From Lactiplantibacillus paraplantarum (GTDB taxonomy: Bacteria > Bacillota > Bacilli > Lactobacillales > Lactobacillaceae): a stretch of DNA of 64,000 nucleotides. The first letter of the stretch is position 1. Each line of letters starts with the position of its first letter. The DNA is taken from positions 1,302,001 through 1,366,000 of the forward strand of contig NZ_CP032744.1 of NCBI RefSeq assembly GCF_003641145.1. The letters run 5' to 3'. The translations under genes were made by a program, and so were the position numbers. The notes beneath the pieces were generated by a model that saw only the letters and a program-made list of their open reading frames with translations, did no database searches and was not told the DNA's origin. Shown here piece by piece: positions 16,571-25,713 of the stretch.

Positions 16571-17884
16571 TCATTCCATATGATGTTTCCGAACCGGGCT
16601 GACCCACGTTCCGCTACCATAACCAAGAATGGTTTTAACGGCTGGAATCAGTGTCATGACTAGGGCAAGGGCATTCACTTGCCAGTAGACCAGCATGTAA
16701 AGTGGCATGAAAATTAAGTATTTAAATTTCTTACCACGGTCATCCACAATCAACGCCGAGAGCAGTTGTAGTAGTCCAGCAAACATTTCGAAGGTGACAA
16801 AGATAAAGGCCATACAAAACATATGGTAGACCCGCTCGTAGTTACCGGTAAAGAAGAAACTAATCAATGAGAACAAAAAGATTAGAGTAGAAACGAAGAA
16901 GAACAAGGACCAAATAATACTTAACGTCTGGTCCGTAATGAACGCCCATTGCTTTAAATATTTGCCTGGGTGACTCATGACTCGTCTGAAGTTGGTCAAT
17001 AAGACTTCGGTACCACCCTTAGCCCAACGCTTACGTTGGTGGTAGAGGGCTTTTAAAGTTTCAGGAACGTTCATGTAGAACAGAATATCAGGTGAGAAAA
17101 CGGTCGTCCAACCGTTTAACTGGTGGTCCCAAGCGATACTAATGTCTTCAGTAGCACGGTCTTGACGGAACAAACCAACATCGATCAAGGCATCGCGTCG
17201 ATACATGGTGTTGGCGCCACTGTAGGCGTACATGTTACCGAGGGCGCTGACCTGACTACGCTTGATCACCCCAACGATACTAGAAAATTCTACCGTCTGG
17301 GATTTGGCGATAATCGTGCTACGGTTTTGAACATCCATATTAGCAGTAACGGCCGCCGTATTCGCATGTTCCTCACCCATGAAGTAACTCATGTATTTCC
17401 AAAGTGCATCGGGTTCGGGAATTGAATCGGCATCGTTGCTTAAAATGAATTCACCCCGGGCAAAGCCGACGCCAACGTTAAAAGCGTGGGCTTTGCCTTG
17501 GTTTTTACGAATAGTGACGACCCGTAACTTGGCATATTTATCTTGCAAACGTGCTAAAATTTCAGGGGTTTTATCCGTTGATCCGTCATCGGTAACCAAT
17601 ACCTCGTAATTCGTGTAATTCAAACTTGTCATTAAGTAATCAATCGTGTGTTCGATCATGACTTCTTCATTGTGGGCAGGAATCATGATGGTGATCAAAG
17701 GTTGTTCTGCGGGTGCTAGTTCCTTGAATTCGACATCGTCGGTATGCCGGTGCCGATAGATTAATTGGTAACATAAGACCCCGACAAACCAGGCAAATGC
17801 CCCTAAAATCGGGTAGGAAACTAGTAGTAGCAGGACAAAGTTCCAGATGCTTTCAAAAGGTTTTAATGTTTGCATTATTTCCAT
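16571..17884 (-). CDS. pgaC: Family 2 glycosyltransferase, PgaC/IcaA-like
   Basis: This membrane glycosyltransferase probably polymerises beta-1,6-linked N-acetylglucosamine for a biofilm polysaccharide. An N-terminal membrane segment (about 17-42) is followed by a GT-A domain with DDG (99-101), DAD (151-153), TED (245-247) and QRKRW (283-287). These are the processive GT2 signatures. At least three C-terminal membrane helices follow. The 437 residues fit the PgaC/IcaA family. The ATG at 17884 has GAGGAC from the end of the upstream gene as ribosome site. The polymer identity is inferred; hyaluronan- or cellulose-type products are less likely. Confidence 0.85.
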   Translation of the reverse strand: MEIMQTLKPFESIWNFVLLLLVSYPILGAFAWFVGVLCYQLIYRHRHTDDVEFKELAPAEQPLITIMIPAHNEEVMIEHTIDYLMTSLNYTNYEVLVTDDGSTDKTPEILARLQDKYAKLRVVTIRKNQGKAHAFNVGVGFARGEFILSNDADSIPEPDALWKYMSYFMGEEHANTAAVTANMDVQNRSTIIAKSQTVEFSSIVGVIKRSQVSALGNMYAYSGANTMYRRDALIDVGLFRQDRATEDISIAWDHQLNGWTTVFSPDILFYMNVPETLKALYHQRKRWAKGGTEVLLTNFRRVMSHPGKYLKQWAFITDQTLSIIWSLFFFVSTLIFLFSLISFFFTGNYERVYHMFCMAFIFVTFEMFAGLLQLLSALIVDDRGKKFKYLIFMPLYMLVYWQVNALALVMTLIPAVKTILGYGSGTWVSPVRKHHME

Positions 17885-17887
17885 AGC

Positions 17888-18379
17888 TTAGTCCTCGTAC
17901 AATTTGTGAATTTCGTGAACGTCAAGATTTTGTTCAGGATCAACCGTGTAATGTTTAACATGTTGGCGGAAAGTTTCTTGACCAAAGCGCGTCGTATAAA
18001 AATTATTTAAACGCCGCTTGCGAATGGCGAGTTGTTCTTCGTCATATTGGCGTTCCTTACTAATGTGTTGCTTGACCCGGTGATTATTGTGAATTGTTGA
18101 GATAATCACGATAATAGCAATTAAAATAAACGCGAAAATGAAAAAACGGTCAAAAAAGTAAAATAGAGTCTTGCCTTCCTCGTACTTCCAAGCGTGAATA
18201 AAGCGCGGATTGTTCGCGAGTAATGTTGAAGAAATCGTCCAGTAGACTGGAATTGCAACACAGATCCAGCCAATAATGGCAACAAGGGTCTGCCAAATCT
18301 TAGTCCACCAATGTCCCTTAGTGAAATACTTGTCGGTCACATATTGTTGCATGACGTCCTTTTTTTCAGTCTTTTCCAA
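17888..18379 (-). CDS. PgaD-like membrane partner of the polysaccharide synthase
   Basis: This 163-residue membrane protein has two hydrophobic helices (WQTLVAIIGWICVAIPVYW and FFIFAFILIAIIVIIST) and a basic, cytoplasmic C-terminal part. That layout matches PgaD, the small partner needed by PgaC. A TTG at 18379 is chosen as start because GGAGG lies 7 bases upstream; the frame stays open to 18460 without a better site. The stop is 3 bases from the pgaC start, so translation is coupled. PgaA/PgaB-type secretion and deacetylase genes are not adjacent. Confidence 0.75.
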   Translation of the reverse strand: MEKTEKKDVMQQYVTDKYFTKGHWWTKIWQTLVAIIGWICVAIPVYWTISSTLLANNPRFIHAWKYEEGKTLFYFFDRFFIFAFILIAIIVIISTIHNNHRVKQHISKERQYDEEQLAIRKRRLNNFYTTRFGQETFRQHVKHYTVDPEQNLDVHEIHKLYED

Positions 18380-18949
18380 AATATAACCTCCATTCTGTTG
18401 ATTATGATTAGGATGACACCCGTAAGTGAAATGTGCGCAAATCAGCATTGTTGCTGGCACTAACGAGTAGGAATGTGATTAACTGTCAGATACAGTTTTG
18501 GCAGTTGGCGGCTTGTCAGCATTAAGCTCAATAGCTACATAATTGAAGTGTCAACGGCCAGTTGAAGTAATCAAAACTATTTGCCGAGTGACATTAAAAT
18601 AAGTGTGATTGTTCACAAAGATAGGTGCCAGGGTTAATATTTAGCCCTTGAATTCAATATACGCCCCTTAGCGAAGTTTGTGAACGTTATTCGGCAAAAA
18701 TTTGTGATTTAATTAACATTGTAATAAGTCAATCTTAATGCCATTTAAGATTAGAACCTAGGGTGATTTTGATTGCTTATTTCCATAAAACAAATTATTA
18801 TATAATGATGACTAAAATTAGCGTCATATTCTGTGAAATCCGGTGCGCATGGCGATTTGTACCGGTATTTCAGCAACCAGTATGATAAAATGGGCTAGTG
18901 GGGTTATGCAAATAACCTAATAATCCAGCGAGAAGCGAAGGGGATAACG
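18380..18949. other. Divergent intergenic region between pgaDC and yqeG
   Basis: This 570-base AT-rich region holds the promoters of both flanking operons. For yqeG, TTGTAC (18857-18862) and TATGAT (18881-18886) have an 18-base spacer. On the minus strand TTGACA lies at 18554-18549 with no clear -10 box. No ORF, structured RNA motif or repeat was recognised. Confidence 0.45.
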
Positions 18950-19480
18950 ATGATTAAGCAATTTAAACCAACTTGGATGATACCAGCAATCTATAATGTG
19001 ACGCCGGCGCAACTACGCGCCCAAGGAATTAAGGCCGTGTTTACAGACCTTGATAACACGTTGATTGCGTGGAATAATCCAGATGGCACCCCGGAACTGA
19101 AGAAGTGGCTGCATGCTTTACAGGACGCTGGTATTCCTTTGGTAGTTGTGTCTAATAATTCAGAAGACCGAATTGCAAAAGCTTTGACGAGTTTGGAGTT
19201 GCCATTTGTGTCACGGTCGCTGAAGCCGTTACCGATTGGTATTACGAAGGCCCGGCGTGATTTGGGCTTGCAGCCAAATGAAGTTGTAATGGTTGGGGAT
19301 CAGTACATCACTGATATGTGGGCGGCCCACTTAGCGGGGGTGTCAAGTATCTTAGTGAAACCAATCGTGACGACGGATGCGTGGAATACCCGTATTAATC
19401 GCTTCTTTGAACGATTTATCAAATTACGATTAGCGCATGTTTATCCAGAAATGCATTTTCAGGAGGACCTTAATAAGTGA
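18950..19480 (+). CDS. yqeG: YqeG-family HAD phosphatase
   Basis: This is a HAD superfamily subfamily IIIA phosphatase of 176 residues. The nucleophile motif is FTDLDNTLIAW, motif II is VVVSNNSEDR, and motif III/IV is VVMVGDQYITDMWAA. The physiological substrate is unknown; related enzymes act on phosphatidylglycerophosphate. GAAGGGGA precedes the ATG. It opens the conserved Firmicutes cluster with yqeH, yhbY, nadD, yqeK and rsfS and overlaps yqeH by 4 bases. Confidence 0.93.
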   Translation: MIKQFKPTWMIPAIYNVTPAQLRAQGIKAVFTDLDNTLIAWNNPDGTPELKKWLHALQDAGIPLVVVSNNSEDRIAKALTSLELPFVSRSLKPLPIGITKARRDLGLQPNEVVMVGDQYITDMWAAHLAGVSSILVKPIVTTDAWNTRINRFFERFIKLRLAHVYPEMHFQEDLNK

Positions 19481-20613
19481 GTGAAACATCAGAAGAAACT
19501 TTATACTGTATTGGTTGTGGGGCAGCCATTCAAACGACTGATCCCAAGGCAGCGGGTTATACCCCCAACAGTGCGTTACAAAAATCATTAGCTAGCGATG
19601 TCCAAGATTTATACTGTCAGCGTTGTTTTCGATTGCGGCATTATAACGAAATTGTCCCGGTTGGTTTGACCGATGATGATTTCCGTCATTTGTTGGCAAC
19701 GATTCGTGACGCTAACGCATTAGTTGTGTACGTGGTTGATATTTTTGATTTAAATGGGAGTATCATTCCTGGTCTCCAACGGTTTGTTGGTGATAATCCA
19801 GTTCTGTTGGTCGGTAATAAAGAAGACGTGTTGCCACGTCAATTACGTCGGACTAAATTACGGGAATGGATGAATCAGCAAGTTCGTGCGCAGGGAATCA
19901 AACCGGTCGACGTTGCGCTAACGAGCGCTAAGAAGGGCCATTCGATTGATGAGCTCTTGGCGATGATTGAAAAGTATCGTCGGGGCCGCGATGTTTATGT
20001 CGTGGGGGTCACGAACGTTGGTAAGTCAACGTTGATCAATCGGATTATTGCTAACAATACCGGTTTGAAGGATTTGATTACGACATCCCGGTTCCCAGGA
20101 ACCACGTTAGATAAGATTGAGATTCCGTTGGATGATGGTCATATGATGGTCGACACCCCCGGAATTATTCATCCAGAACAGATGGCCCACGTGCTATCTG
20201 GCGATGATCTCAAGTTAGTGTCACCACAACGTGAGATTCGACCTAAGGGATTCCAATTAGGTAACGGTCAGACTTTGTTCTTAGGTGGTGTCGCGCGCTT
20301 AGATATTGTTGATACGATGAAACCGACCGGAACGGTCTACGTTGACAATAATTTGACGTTGCACCGAACTCGAACTGAGAACGCCGATAATTTTTACACC
20401 AAACACGTTGGTGAATTGATCACACCGCCAACGGGTGATGCGGTGGCGGACTTTCCGGCACTAGTGCGTCATGAGTTCAAGGTGACTGAAATCAGTGACA
20501 TCGTGTTTGAAGGGTTAGGTTGGGTCACTGTTGCTGCCGACACGCGGGTTGCCGCCTGGGCACCACAAGGCGTTGCCGTCTTAACACGTCCAGCGATGAT
20601 CAACAAACGGTAA
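19477..20613 (+). CDS. yqeH: Ribosome biogenesis GTPase YqeH
   Basis: YqeH is a circularly permuted GTPase needed for 30S subunit assembly. An N-terminal zinc finger has CIGCG (about residue 11) and CQRCFRLRHYNE. The G motifs appear in the permuted order: NKED (G4) comes before GVTNVGKST (G1), then DTPG (G3). The C-terminal region mediates RNA contact. The 378 residues are typical. The start is GTG at 19477, overlapping the yqeG stop as GTGA, with AGGAGG upstream. Confidence 0.96.
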   Translation: MSETSEETLYCIGCGAAIQTTDPKAAGYTPNSALQKSLASDVQDLYCQRCFRLRHYNEIVPVGLTDDDFRHLLATIRDANALVVYVVDIFDLNGSIIPGLQRFVGDNPVLLVGNKEDVLPRQLRRTKLREWMNQQVRAQGIKPVDVALTSAKKGHSIDELLAMIEKYRRGRDVYVVGVTNVGKSTLINRIIANNTGLKDLITTSRFPGTTLDKIEIPLDDGHMMVDTPGIIHPEQMAHVLSGDDLKLVSPQREIRPKGFQLGNGQTLFLGGVARLDIVDTMKPTGTVYVDNNLTLHRTRTENADNFYTKHVGELITPPTGDAVADFPALVRHEFKVTEISDIVFEGLGWVTVAADTRVAAWAPQGVAVLTRPAMINKR

Positions 20614-20692
20614 TTTTAGCTTAGTTTAATCTGAGCACACGACTGACTATTTTGAATCAAGAAACAACTATAATAGGAGTAAATTAAACTTA

Positions 20693-21007
20693 ATGGAAAA
20701 CTTACGTGGAAAACAAAAACATTATTTACGTGGTGAAGCCCACCACATGCGACCACTCTTCGCGGTAGGGAAAAACGGCTTGACGGATGATTGGTTAATG
20801 CAATTAACGGGCGCGCTCGATAAGCGTGAATTAATCAAAGTTAATATTTTGCAAAATGCCGATGTGACAACGGCCGAAGTAAAAGCAGCTATTGAGCAGC
20901 ATACTGCGATCACGGTCGTTCAAACAATTGGCCGGGTGTTAGTTTTGTACTTACCAGCGAGTCATGAAGAAGATCGGCACTATTCATTAGAAGTTGCAAA
21001 GCTATAG
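20693..21007 (+). CDS. yhbY: Ribosome assembly RNA-binding protein YhbY
   Basis: This 104-residue CRM-domain protein binds pre-50S ribosomal RNA. The N-terminus LRGKQKHYLRGEAHHMRPLF and the KNGLTDDW segment carry the GKxG-type RNA-binding loop. AGGAG precedes the ATG, and AGGAGG near its stop serves nadD. It lies in its usual position between yqeH and nadD. Confidence 0.95.
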   Translation: MENLRGKQKHYLRGEAHHMRPLFAVGKNGLTDDWLMQLTGALDKRELIKVNILQNADVTTAEVKAAIEQHTAITVVQTIGRVLVLYLPASHEEDRHYSLEVAKL

Positions 21008-21019
21008 GAGGAATGACGG

Positions 21020-21655
21020 GTGCAGACGGTTAATCAAACAGCGACAAAAGTTCTGACGGAAACGGTGACGGCTATTCCGCATCGTCGGGTTGGTATTTTA
21101 GGTGGCACGTTTAACCCACCGCATTTAGGACACTTGATTATGGCTCAGCAAGTTGGTGATCAGTTAGGCTTGGATGAAGTTCGGTTTATGCCGGACGCCC
21201 AGCCGCCACATGTCGATGAAAAAAAGACAATTGCGATAGAAGATCGGGCCAACATGGTTCAAGAAGCGATTGTCGATAACCCGTTATTTCGGTTGGAAAC
21301 GGCTGAGATAACGCGGGGAGGCAAAAGTTATACGTATGAGACCATGAAGCTGTTAAAGGCGCAACATCCTGATACGCAGTACTATTTCATCATTGGCGGT
21401 GACATGGTCGATTATTTGCATACCTGGTATCACATTGATGATTTAGTGAAATTAGTCACCTTTGTCGGCATTAAACGAACTGGATACCCAACGACGAGTC
21501 AGTACCCGGTTATCTGGGTCGACGCGCCATTGATCGATATTAGTTCGACGCAGATTCGTCAAAAAATCAGTCATGGCCATTCGGTTCGTTACTTAGTGCC
21601 GGAGACCGTGGCCGCTTATATTAAGGAGCATCATTTGTATGAGCAAAACGATTGA
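21020..21655 (+). CDS. nadD: Nicotinate-nucleotide adenylyltransferase
   Basis: NadD transfers AMP to nicotinate mononucleotide in NAD synthesis. The nucleotidyltransferase signature GGTFNPPHLGH is at about residue 30, and SSTQIR near residue 175 is the second conserved motif. At 211 residues it has a 22-residue extension before the core. The start is GTG at 21020, 8 bases from AGGAGG; the closer ATG at 21013 runs into a stop. The gene overlaps yqeK by 17 bases. Confidence 0.96.
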   Translation: MQTVNQTATKVLTETVTAIPHRRVGILGGTFNPPHLGHLIMAQQVGDQLGLDEVRFMPDAQPPHVDEKKTIAIEDRANMVQEAIVDNPLFRLETAEITRGGKSYTYETMKLLKAQHPDTQYYFIIGGDMVDYLHTWYHIDDLVKLVTFVGIKRTGYPTTSQYPVIWVDAPLIDISSTQIRQKISHGHSVRYLVPETVAAYIKEHHLYEQND

Positions 21656-22256
21656 ATATACTGAAGGAATTGTCCCATATCGTCACGAGGAATTAATGGC
21701 CCAAGTGGCGGGCCAATTGACCGACAAACGGTACCAGCACTGTTTGCGCGTCGAACTAACTGCGCGGAAATTAGCAGCTGCAAATGACGTGGACGTCGAG
21801 TTAGCTGGGATTGCCGGCCTCTTACACGACTATGCCAAGCAACGTGATGATCAGACCTTTATTGATCTCATTAAGAGTCGTGGTATGGATCCTAACTTGG
21901 TGGCATATGGAAATGGGGTTTGGCACGGTTACGTTGGGGCCGAATTGATCAAAGATGAGCTGCATATTTACAATGAACCCATTCTTGATGCCGTACGATT
22001 ACACACGGTCGGTGCGCCATATATGACCAAACTAGCGCAGATTATTTTCATGGCTGATTTTATTGAACCGGCTCGTGATTTTCCTGGTGTCGATGAAGCG
22101 CGTCAAGCAACCGCCCACTCTTTAGCGGCGGGTGTTCGGTTCCAGATTCAACATACATTAGATTATCTTATTCAGAAGGGCGCACCAGTTTACCCACAAA
22201 CGTTAGCAACTTATAACGCGTGGGTCGGTGGTGTGGCTCCTCAATTTGCCAATTAA
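21639..22256 (+). CDS. yqeK: HD-domain diadenosine tetraphosphatase YqeK
   Basis: YqeK proteins hydrolyse Ap4A symmetrically to ADP. The HD-superfamily residues are seen in RYQHCLRVELTARKLA, GLLHDYAKQ and later HTVGAPYM and ADFIEPARDF. The 205 residues are normal. The start ATG is inside the end of nadD, which points to coupled translation. Its place beside nadD and rsfS is conserved across Firmicutes. Confidence 0.93.
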   Translation: MSKTIEYTEGIVPYRHEELMAQVAGQLTDKRYQHCLRVELTARKLAAANDVDVELAGIAGLLHDYAKQRDDQTFIDLIKSRGMDPNLVAYGNGVWHGYVGAELIKDELHIYNEPILDAVRLHTVGAPYMTKLAQIIFMADFIEPARDFPGVDEARQATAHSLAAGVRFQIQHTLDYLIQKGAPVYPQTLATYNAWVGGVAPQFAN

Positions 22257-22273
22257 ATTTAAGGGAGAGTTTT

Positions 22274-22630
22274 ATGGATAGCAAAGAACTTTTACAATTA
22301 ACTGTTGAGGCTGCCGATGACAAACGGGCAGATGATATTGTGGCATTAGATGTCGCCGAAGTAAGCTTGATGGCGGACTACTTTGTCGTTTTATCCGCGG
22401 ATTCGAAGCGTCAGGTGCAAGCAATCGCTGATAACGTTGTCGACTTTATTCGCAAGGCTGGTTCGGACGTGAAGAGCGTCGAAGGTCGGACGGCTGGTGA
22501 ATGGGTCTTGATTGACGCTGGTGACGTCATCGTGCATGTTTTCCAAAAGGATGCACGAGCACACTATAATTTAGAGAAATTATGGTCAGATGCCCCTATC
22601 GTGGATGTCGCCCAATGGGTTAACGCATGA
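22274..22630 (+). CDS. rsfS: Ribosomal silencing factor RsfS
   Basis: RsfS binds L14 on the 50S subunit and blocks subunit joining in starvation. The 118 residues begin MDSKELLQLTVEAADDKRADDIV and include the DYFVVLSADSKRQVQAIAD and GEWVLIDAGDVIVHVF segments of the family. The ATG at 22274 follows AAGGGAGAG and is preferred over an upstream in-frame ATG. The stop overlaps the next gene by 4 bases. Confidence 0.96.
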   Translation: MDSKELLQLTVEAADDKRADDIVALDVAEVSLMADYFVVLSADSKRQVQAIADNVVDFIRKAGSDVKSVEGRTAGEWVLIDAGDVIVHVFQKDARAHYNLEKLWSDAPIVDVAQWVNA

Positions 22631-23361
22631 TCTACCAGACGTTTGCCGAACTTTATGACGAACTTTTTGATCCAGCCATGTACCAGCAATGGCTGGATTT
22701 TGTCCGTCGAGAGTTACCCAACCAGGATGGTCAATTACTTGAATTAGCTTGTGGAACGGGTCGCTTAGGCGTCTTATTAGCGCAGGCCGGTTATCAGGTG
22801 ACGGGCTTAGATCTATCAGAAAATATGCTAGCACTCGCTCAGGAGCACGCGGATGAAGCCGCCGTAACATTACCCTTGTTACAAGGCGACATGCTTGATT
22901 TGTCAGAAATCGGGACGTTTGACGCGGTGACCTGTTTTGCGGACTCGTTTTGTTATTTACCGGACATTGCGACGGTTCAGCGGGCATTTGAACAAGTCGC
23001 ACAACACTTAACAGCGACTGGTGAATTCTTGTTCGACGTGATTACGCCTTACCAAACTGATGAAGTTTATCCAGGATATATGTACAATTACCGGGATGAA
23101 ACGCGGGCTTTTATGTGGACGAGTTATGCTGGTGAACAGCCGCATAGTGCGGAACATGATTTAACTTTCTTTATTTATAATGATGATAAGCAAGCTTTTG
23201 ATGAAGTCAGTGAGCTGCATCAAGAGCAAACCTATGTGTTGGCCGACTACCAACAGGCTTTACAGGCTGCTGGTTTTAGTCAGGTGACAGTTAGTGCTGA
23301 TTTTGGTCAGCAGCAACCTGATGAGCATACGACGCGGTGGTTCTTTAAGTGTCGTAAATAA
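22627..23361 (+). CDS. SAM-dependent class I methyltransferase (YqeM-like)
   Basis: The 244-residue protein has a Rossmann-type methyltransferase fold, with motif I LLELACGTGRLGVLLA and motif II VTGLDLSENML. Downstream come GDMLDL and DAVTCFADSFCYL. The substrate is unknown. Its ATG overlaps the rsfS stop (ATGA), so it belongs to the operon. A homologue holds the same place (yqeM) in Bacillus. Confidence 0.9.
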   Translation: MIYQTFAELYDELFDPAMYQQWLDFVRRELPNQDGQLLELACGTGRLGVLLAQAGYQVTGLDLSENMLALAQEHADEAAVTLPLLQGDMLDLSEIGTFDAVTCFADSFCYLPDIATVQRAFEQVAQHLTATGEFLFDVITPYQTDEVYPGYMYNYRDETRAFMWTSYAGEQPHSAEHDLTFFIYNDDKQAFDEVSELHQEQTYVLADYQQALQAAGFSQVTVSADFGQQQPDEHTTRWFFKCRK

Positions 23362-23379
23362 CGGGAGGGACTAGTGGAG

Positions 23380-24531
23380 ATGCAAGCGGTAGGGCTCATA
23401 ACTGAATACAATCCGTTGCATAATGGTCATCGTTACCACTTGCAACGAGCCCAACTGCTGACTGGCGCGGACTGTGTGGTCGTTGTAATGAGTGGTAATT
23501 GGTTACAACGTGGTGAACCGGCAATTTTGGATAAGTGGACGCGTGCCAAATTGGCATTGGCCAATGGGGCGGACTTAGTTATTGAACTTCCCGTTTTTTT
23601 TGCAGCCCAACCTGCACACTTGTTTGCACGGGGCGGCATTGAACTGCTAAGTGCGTTGAACTGTACGAGCGTGGTTTTTGGTGCTGAGCACCCTGAGTTA
23701 GATTTTCAACGGCTAACAGCCGCTATTGCTGCTAATCAGGGCGACTTTAGTCACTATAACGCCACCTATGCGACACAGTTCAACTCTGCCTTACAGGCGG
23801 CTACTGGTGTTACGTTAACGGCGGCCAATGATATGCTGAGCTTTTGCTATTATACGGCTAATCAGGCGCTGGCCCACCCGATGCGGCTAGTGCCAATCAA
23901 GCGTCAGCAAGCTGATCATGCGACAACTGCTATCGCAACGGGAAGTTCGTATGCTAGTGGGACAGCGGTTCGTCAGGCCGCTTTTGATCAGAATTGGGGC
24001 AGTCTCAAATCAGTGGTTCCCACGGATACGTTGACCGCCTTGACGACGCAGCGCTTGCAGCGGTGGGCTGACTTTTGGCCTTTCTTACAATATCAATTGC
24101 TAACAGTTGATATTGCTCACAGTGGTCAGTATGATCAGATGGCGGAAGGCTTGGAGTACCGAATGCAAACAATGGCGCAACGGGCGACGTCTTTTGATGA
24201 TTTTATTCATCAGGTGAAGTCTAAGCGGTATACGTACACTCGGCTGCAGCGCGTTGCGACGGCCGCGTTGTTGCAATTAACTCAGGCGGAAGTCCAAGCG
24301 GCCCAAGCCCATAATTATTTGCGTGTTCTAGGATTTACCCCTAAAGGTCAGGCTTACTTACATCAAGTCAAAAAACAGTTACCATTACCGTTATACACAA
24401 AAATCAATCAAAAACTGCGACAACATGCGCTGAATCTGGACTACCGGGCCGGCCGGGTTTACCAATTAATTAATGGGCAGTCCCAAGATTTGTATCGCCA
24501 ACCGTGGCAATTACCGGCAATTATTGGTTGA
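23380..24531 (+). CDS. tmcAL: tRNA(Met) cytidine acetate ligase
   Basis: TmcAL (YlbM) uses acetate and ATP to make N4-acetylcytidine at the wobble position of elongator tRNA-Met. The nucleotidyltransferase-like N-terminus GLITEYNPLHNGHRYHL is diagnostic, with VVVMSGNWLQRGEPA following. The length of 383 residues is normal. A GTG at 23374 and an ATG at 23380 are both possible; the ATG has a better spacing (10 bases) from GGGAGGG. It is the last gene of the yqeG operon. Confidence 0.93.
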   Translation: MQAVGLITEYNPLHNGHRYHLQRAQLLTGADCVVVVMSGNWLQRGEPAILDKWTRAKLALANGADLVIELPVFFAAQPAHLFARGGIELLSALNCTSVVFGAEHPELDFQRLTAAIAANQGDFSHYNATYATQFNSALQAATGVTLTAANDMLSFCYYTANQALAHPMRLVPIKRQQADHATTAIATGSSYASGTAVRQAAFDQNWGSLKSVVPTDTLTALTTQRLQRWADFWPFLQYQLLTVDIAHSGQYDQMAEGLEYRMQTMAQRATSFDDFIHQVKSKRYTYTRLQRVATAALLQLTQAEVQAAQAHNYLRVLGFTPKGQAYLHQVKKQLPLPLYTKINQKLRQHALNLDYRAGRVYQLINGQSQDLYRQPWQLPAIIG

Positions 24532-24598
24532 CCGAGGCGGACTTTCCTGATATGGTTAGGTCTATTGGCGGGCATTTTGGCCTGTCAAGGAAAAAACA

Positions 24599-24627
24599 TT
24601 GACAAAGGATTTTTACACAGGTATAAT
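24599..24627 (+). promoter_or_regulatory. Perfect consensus promoter of yceD-rpmF
   Basis: TTGACA (24599-24604) and TATAAT (24622-24627) are both perfect and 17 bases apart. They lie 28 bases upstream of the next start codon, implying strong constitutive transcription. Confidence 0.9.
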
Positions 24628-24655
24628 TTATCACGTTGCATTAGGAGGTTTTTAA

Positions 24656-25210
24656 ATGAAATGGTCACTTTCACAACTTAAAACGTACCGTGAAACGCCA
24701 CTTCAGTTTGATGAAGCATTGGATTTAAAACACTCCTTGATGAGCCGTTATCCAGAAATCATCGATGTTAAGTCAGTTCATGCAACTGGTTTAGCTAGTT
24801 ACGATAAGGATAATGTGTTGATCACTGCGAAGATTGACGCAATGTTAACGTTGCCGTCCAGTCGATCGCTGACGCCAGTGGATGTGCCATTGGCTTTTCA
24901 GATGACAGAATATTATGTTCCCCAGGGAACGGATCTCAGTCGTTTTGACGAGGAGACCGATACGGTAATTATTTTACCTGAAGATGATATTTTAGACTTT
25001 GATGTCGCTGTGGAGGATAATATTTTAATTCACATCCCCATGCAGATTCTTTCTGAAGCTGAGCAAGACGGGGCCCCAATGCCGACTGGTAAGGGCTGGG
25101 AAGTCCTCTCTGAGGATGACCAAGCGTTGCAAGCTGCAGAACTTAAAACTGTTGATCCGCGTTTAGCTAAGTTAAAAAACCTGTTCCCTGATCAGGAAGA
25201 CAAGGATTAA
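24656..25210 (+). CDS. YceD-family (DUF177) protein
   Basis: YceD/DUF177 proteins accompany rpmF in most bacteria and are linked to 23S rRNA accumulation. The 184 residues are acidic, with no membrane segment. Two Cys residues usual in some members are absent. The conserved C-terminal part reads KTVDPRLAKLKNLF. Recognition comes from this C-terminal motif and the location immediately before rpmF. TTAGGAGG precedes the ATG. Confidence 0.93.
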   Translation: MKWSLSQLKTYRETPLQFDEALDLKHSLMSRYPEIIDVKSVHATGLASYDKDNVLITAKIDAMLTLPSSRSLTPVDVPLAFQMTEYYVPQGTDLSRFDEETDTVIILPEDDILDFDVAVEDNILIHIPMQILSEAEQDGAPMPTGKGWEVLSEDDQALQAAELKTVDPRLAKLKNLFPDQEDKD

Positions 25211-25269
25211 GTTAGTTGAGCGTATCAAAAAACACATTATGTGAATTCACTTGAAGGAGGTGTAGGTTG

Positions 25270-25449
25270 ATGGCTGTACCAGCAAGAAGAACATCTAAGA
25301 TGCGTAAACGCAACCGTCGTGGTCATATTAAATTGGCTACACCAAATTTGGCACCATGCCCAAATTGTGGCGAATTACGTGTATCACACCGTGTTTGCCC
25401 AAGTTGTGGTTACTACAATGGCAAGCAAGTCGTAAAAGTAAACAACTAA
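25270..25449 (+). CDS. rpmF: 50S ribosomal protein L32
   Basis: This 59-residue L32 begins [20 protein letters not shown] zinc ribbon with four cysteines is intact (CPNC and CPSC), so it is the zinc-binding form. The ATG at 25270 follows GGAGG at a normal distance; the TTG at 25267 is disregarded. It is cotranscribed with yceD from the consensus promoter. Confidence 0.98.
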   Translation: MAVPARRTSKMRKRNRRGHIKLATPNLAPCPNCGELRVSHRVCPSCGYYNGKQVVKVNN

Positions 25450-25518
25450 TTGTTAGTTGCTGAAAAGTCGCATTGCGGCCATGGCGCATGGGACCTTTCG
25501 TTACCATAATACGATCTA

Positions 25519-25543
25519 AAAACCCGCTTAGGCGGGTTTTTTT
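25519..25543 (+). terminator. Terminator of yceD-rpmF
   Basis: AACCCGC and GCGGGTT form a GC-rich stem around TTAG, followed by T residues. Confidence 0.9.
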
Positions 25544-25713
25544 GTTATCCTCAATTAATGTCATTGTGGCGCACTAGTGTTGTGATTATCGTTAAACTAG
25601 TTTAGTTTGCATATTGATTGCGACTGATAGCCAAGCTTACGTATACTAAAGTTATCAATATAAAAAAATACACGTGACAACTTTTACTAGGCAGTGACGA
25701 GGAGGTTATGGAG

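Noticed and set aside
25337..25564. Minus-strand ORF over rpmF
   Set aside because: It runs through the L32 gene and its terminator. Codon pattern follows the real rpmF frame.
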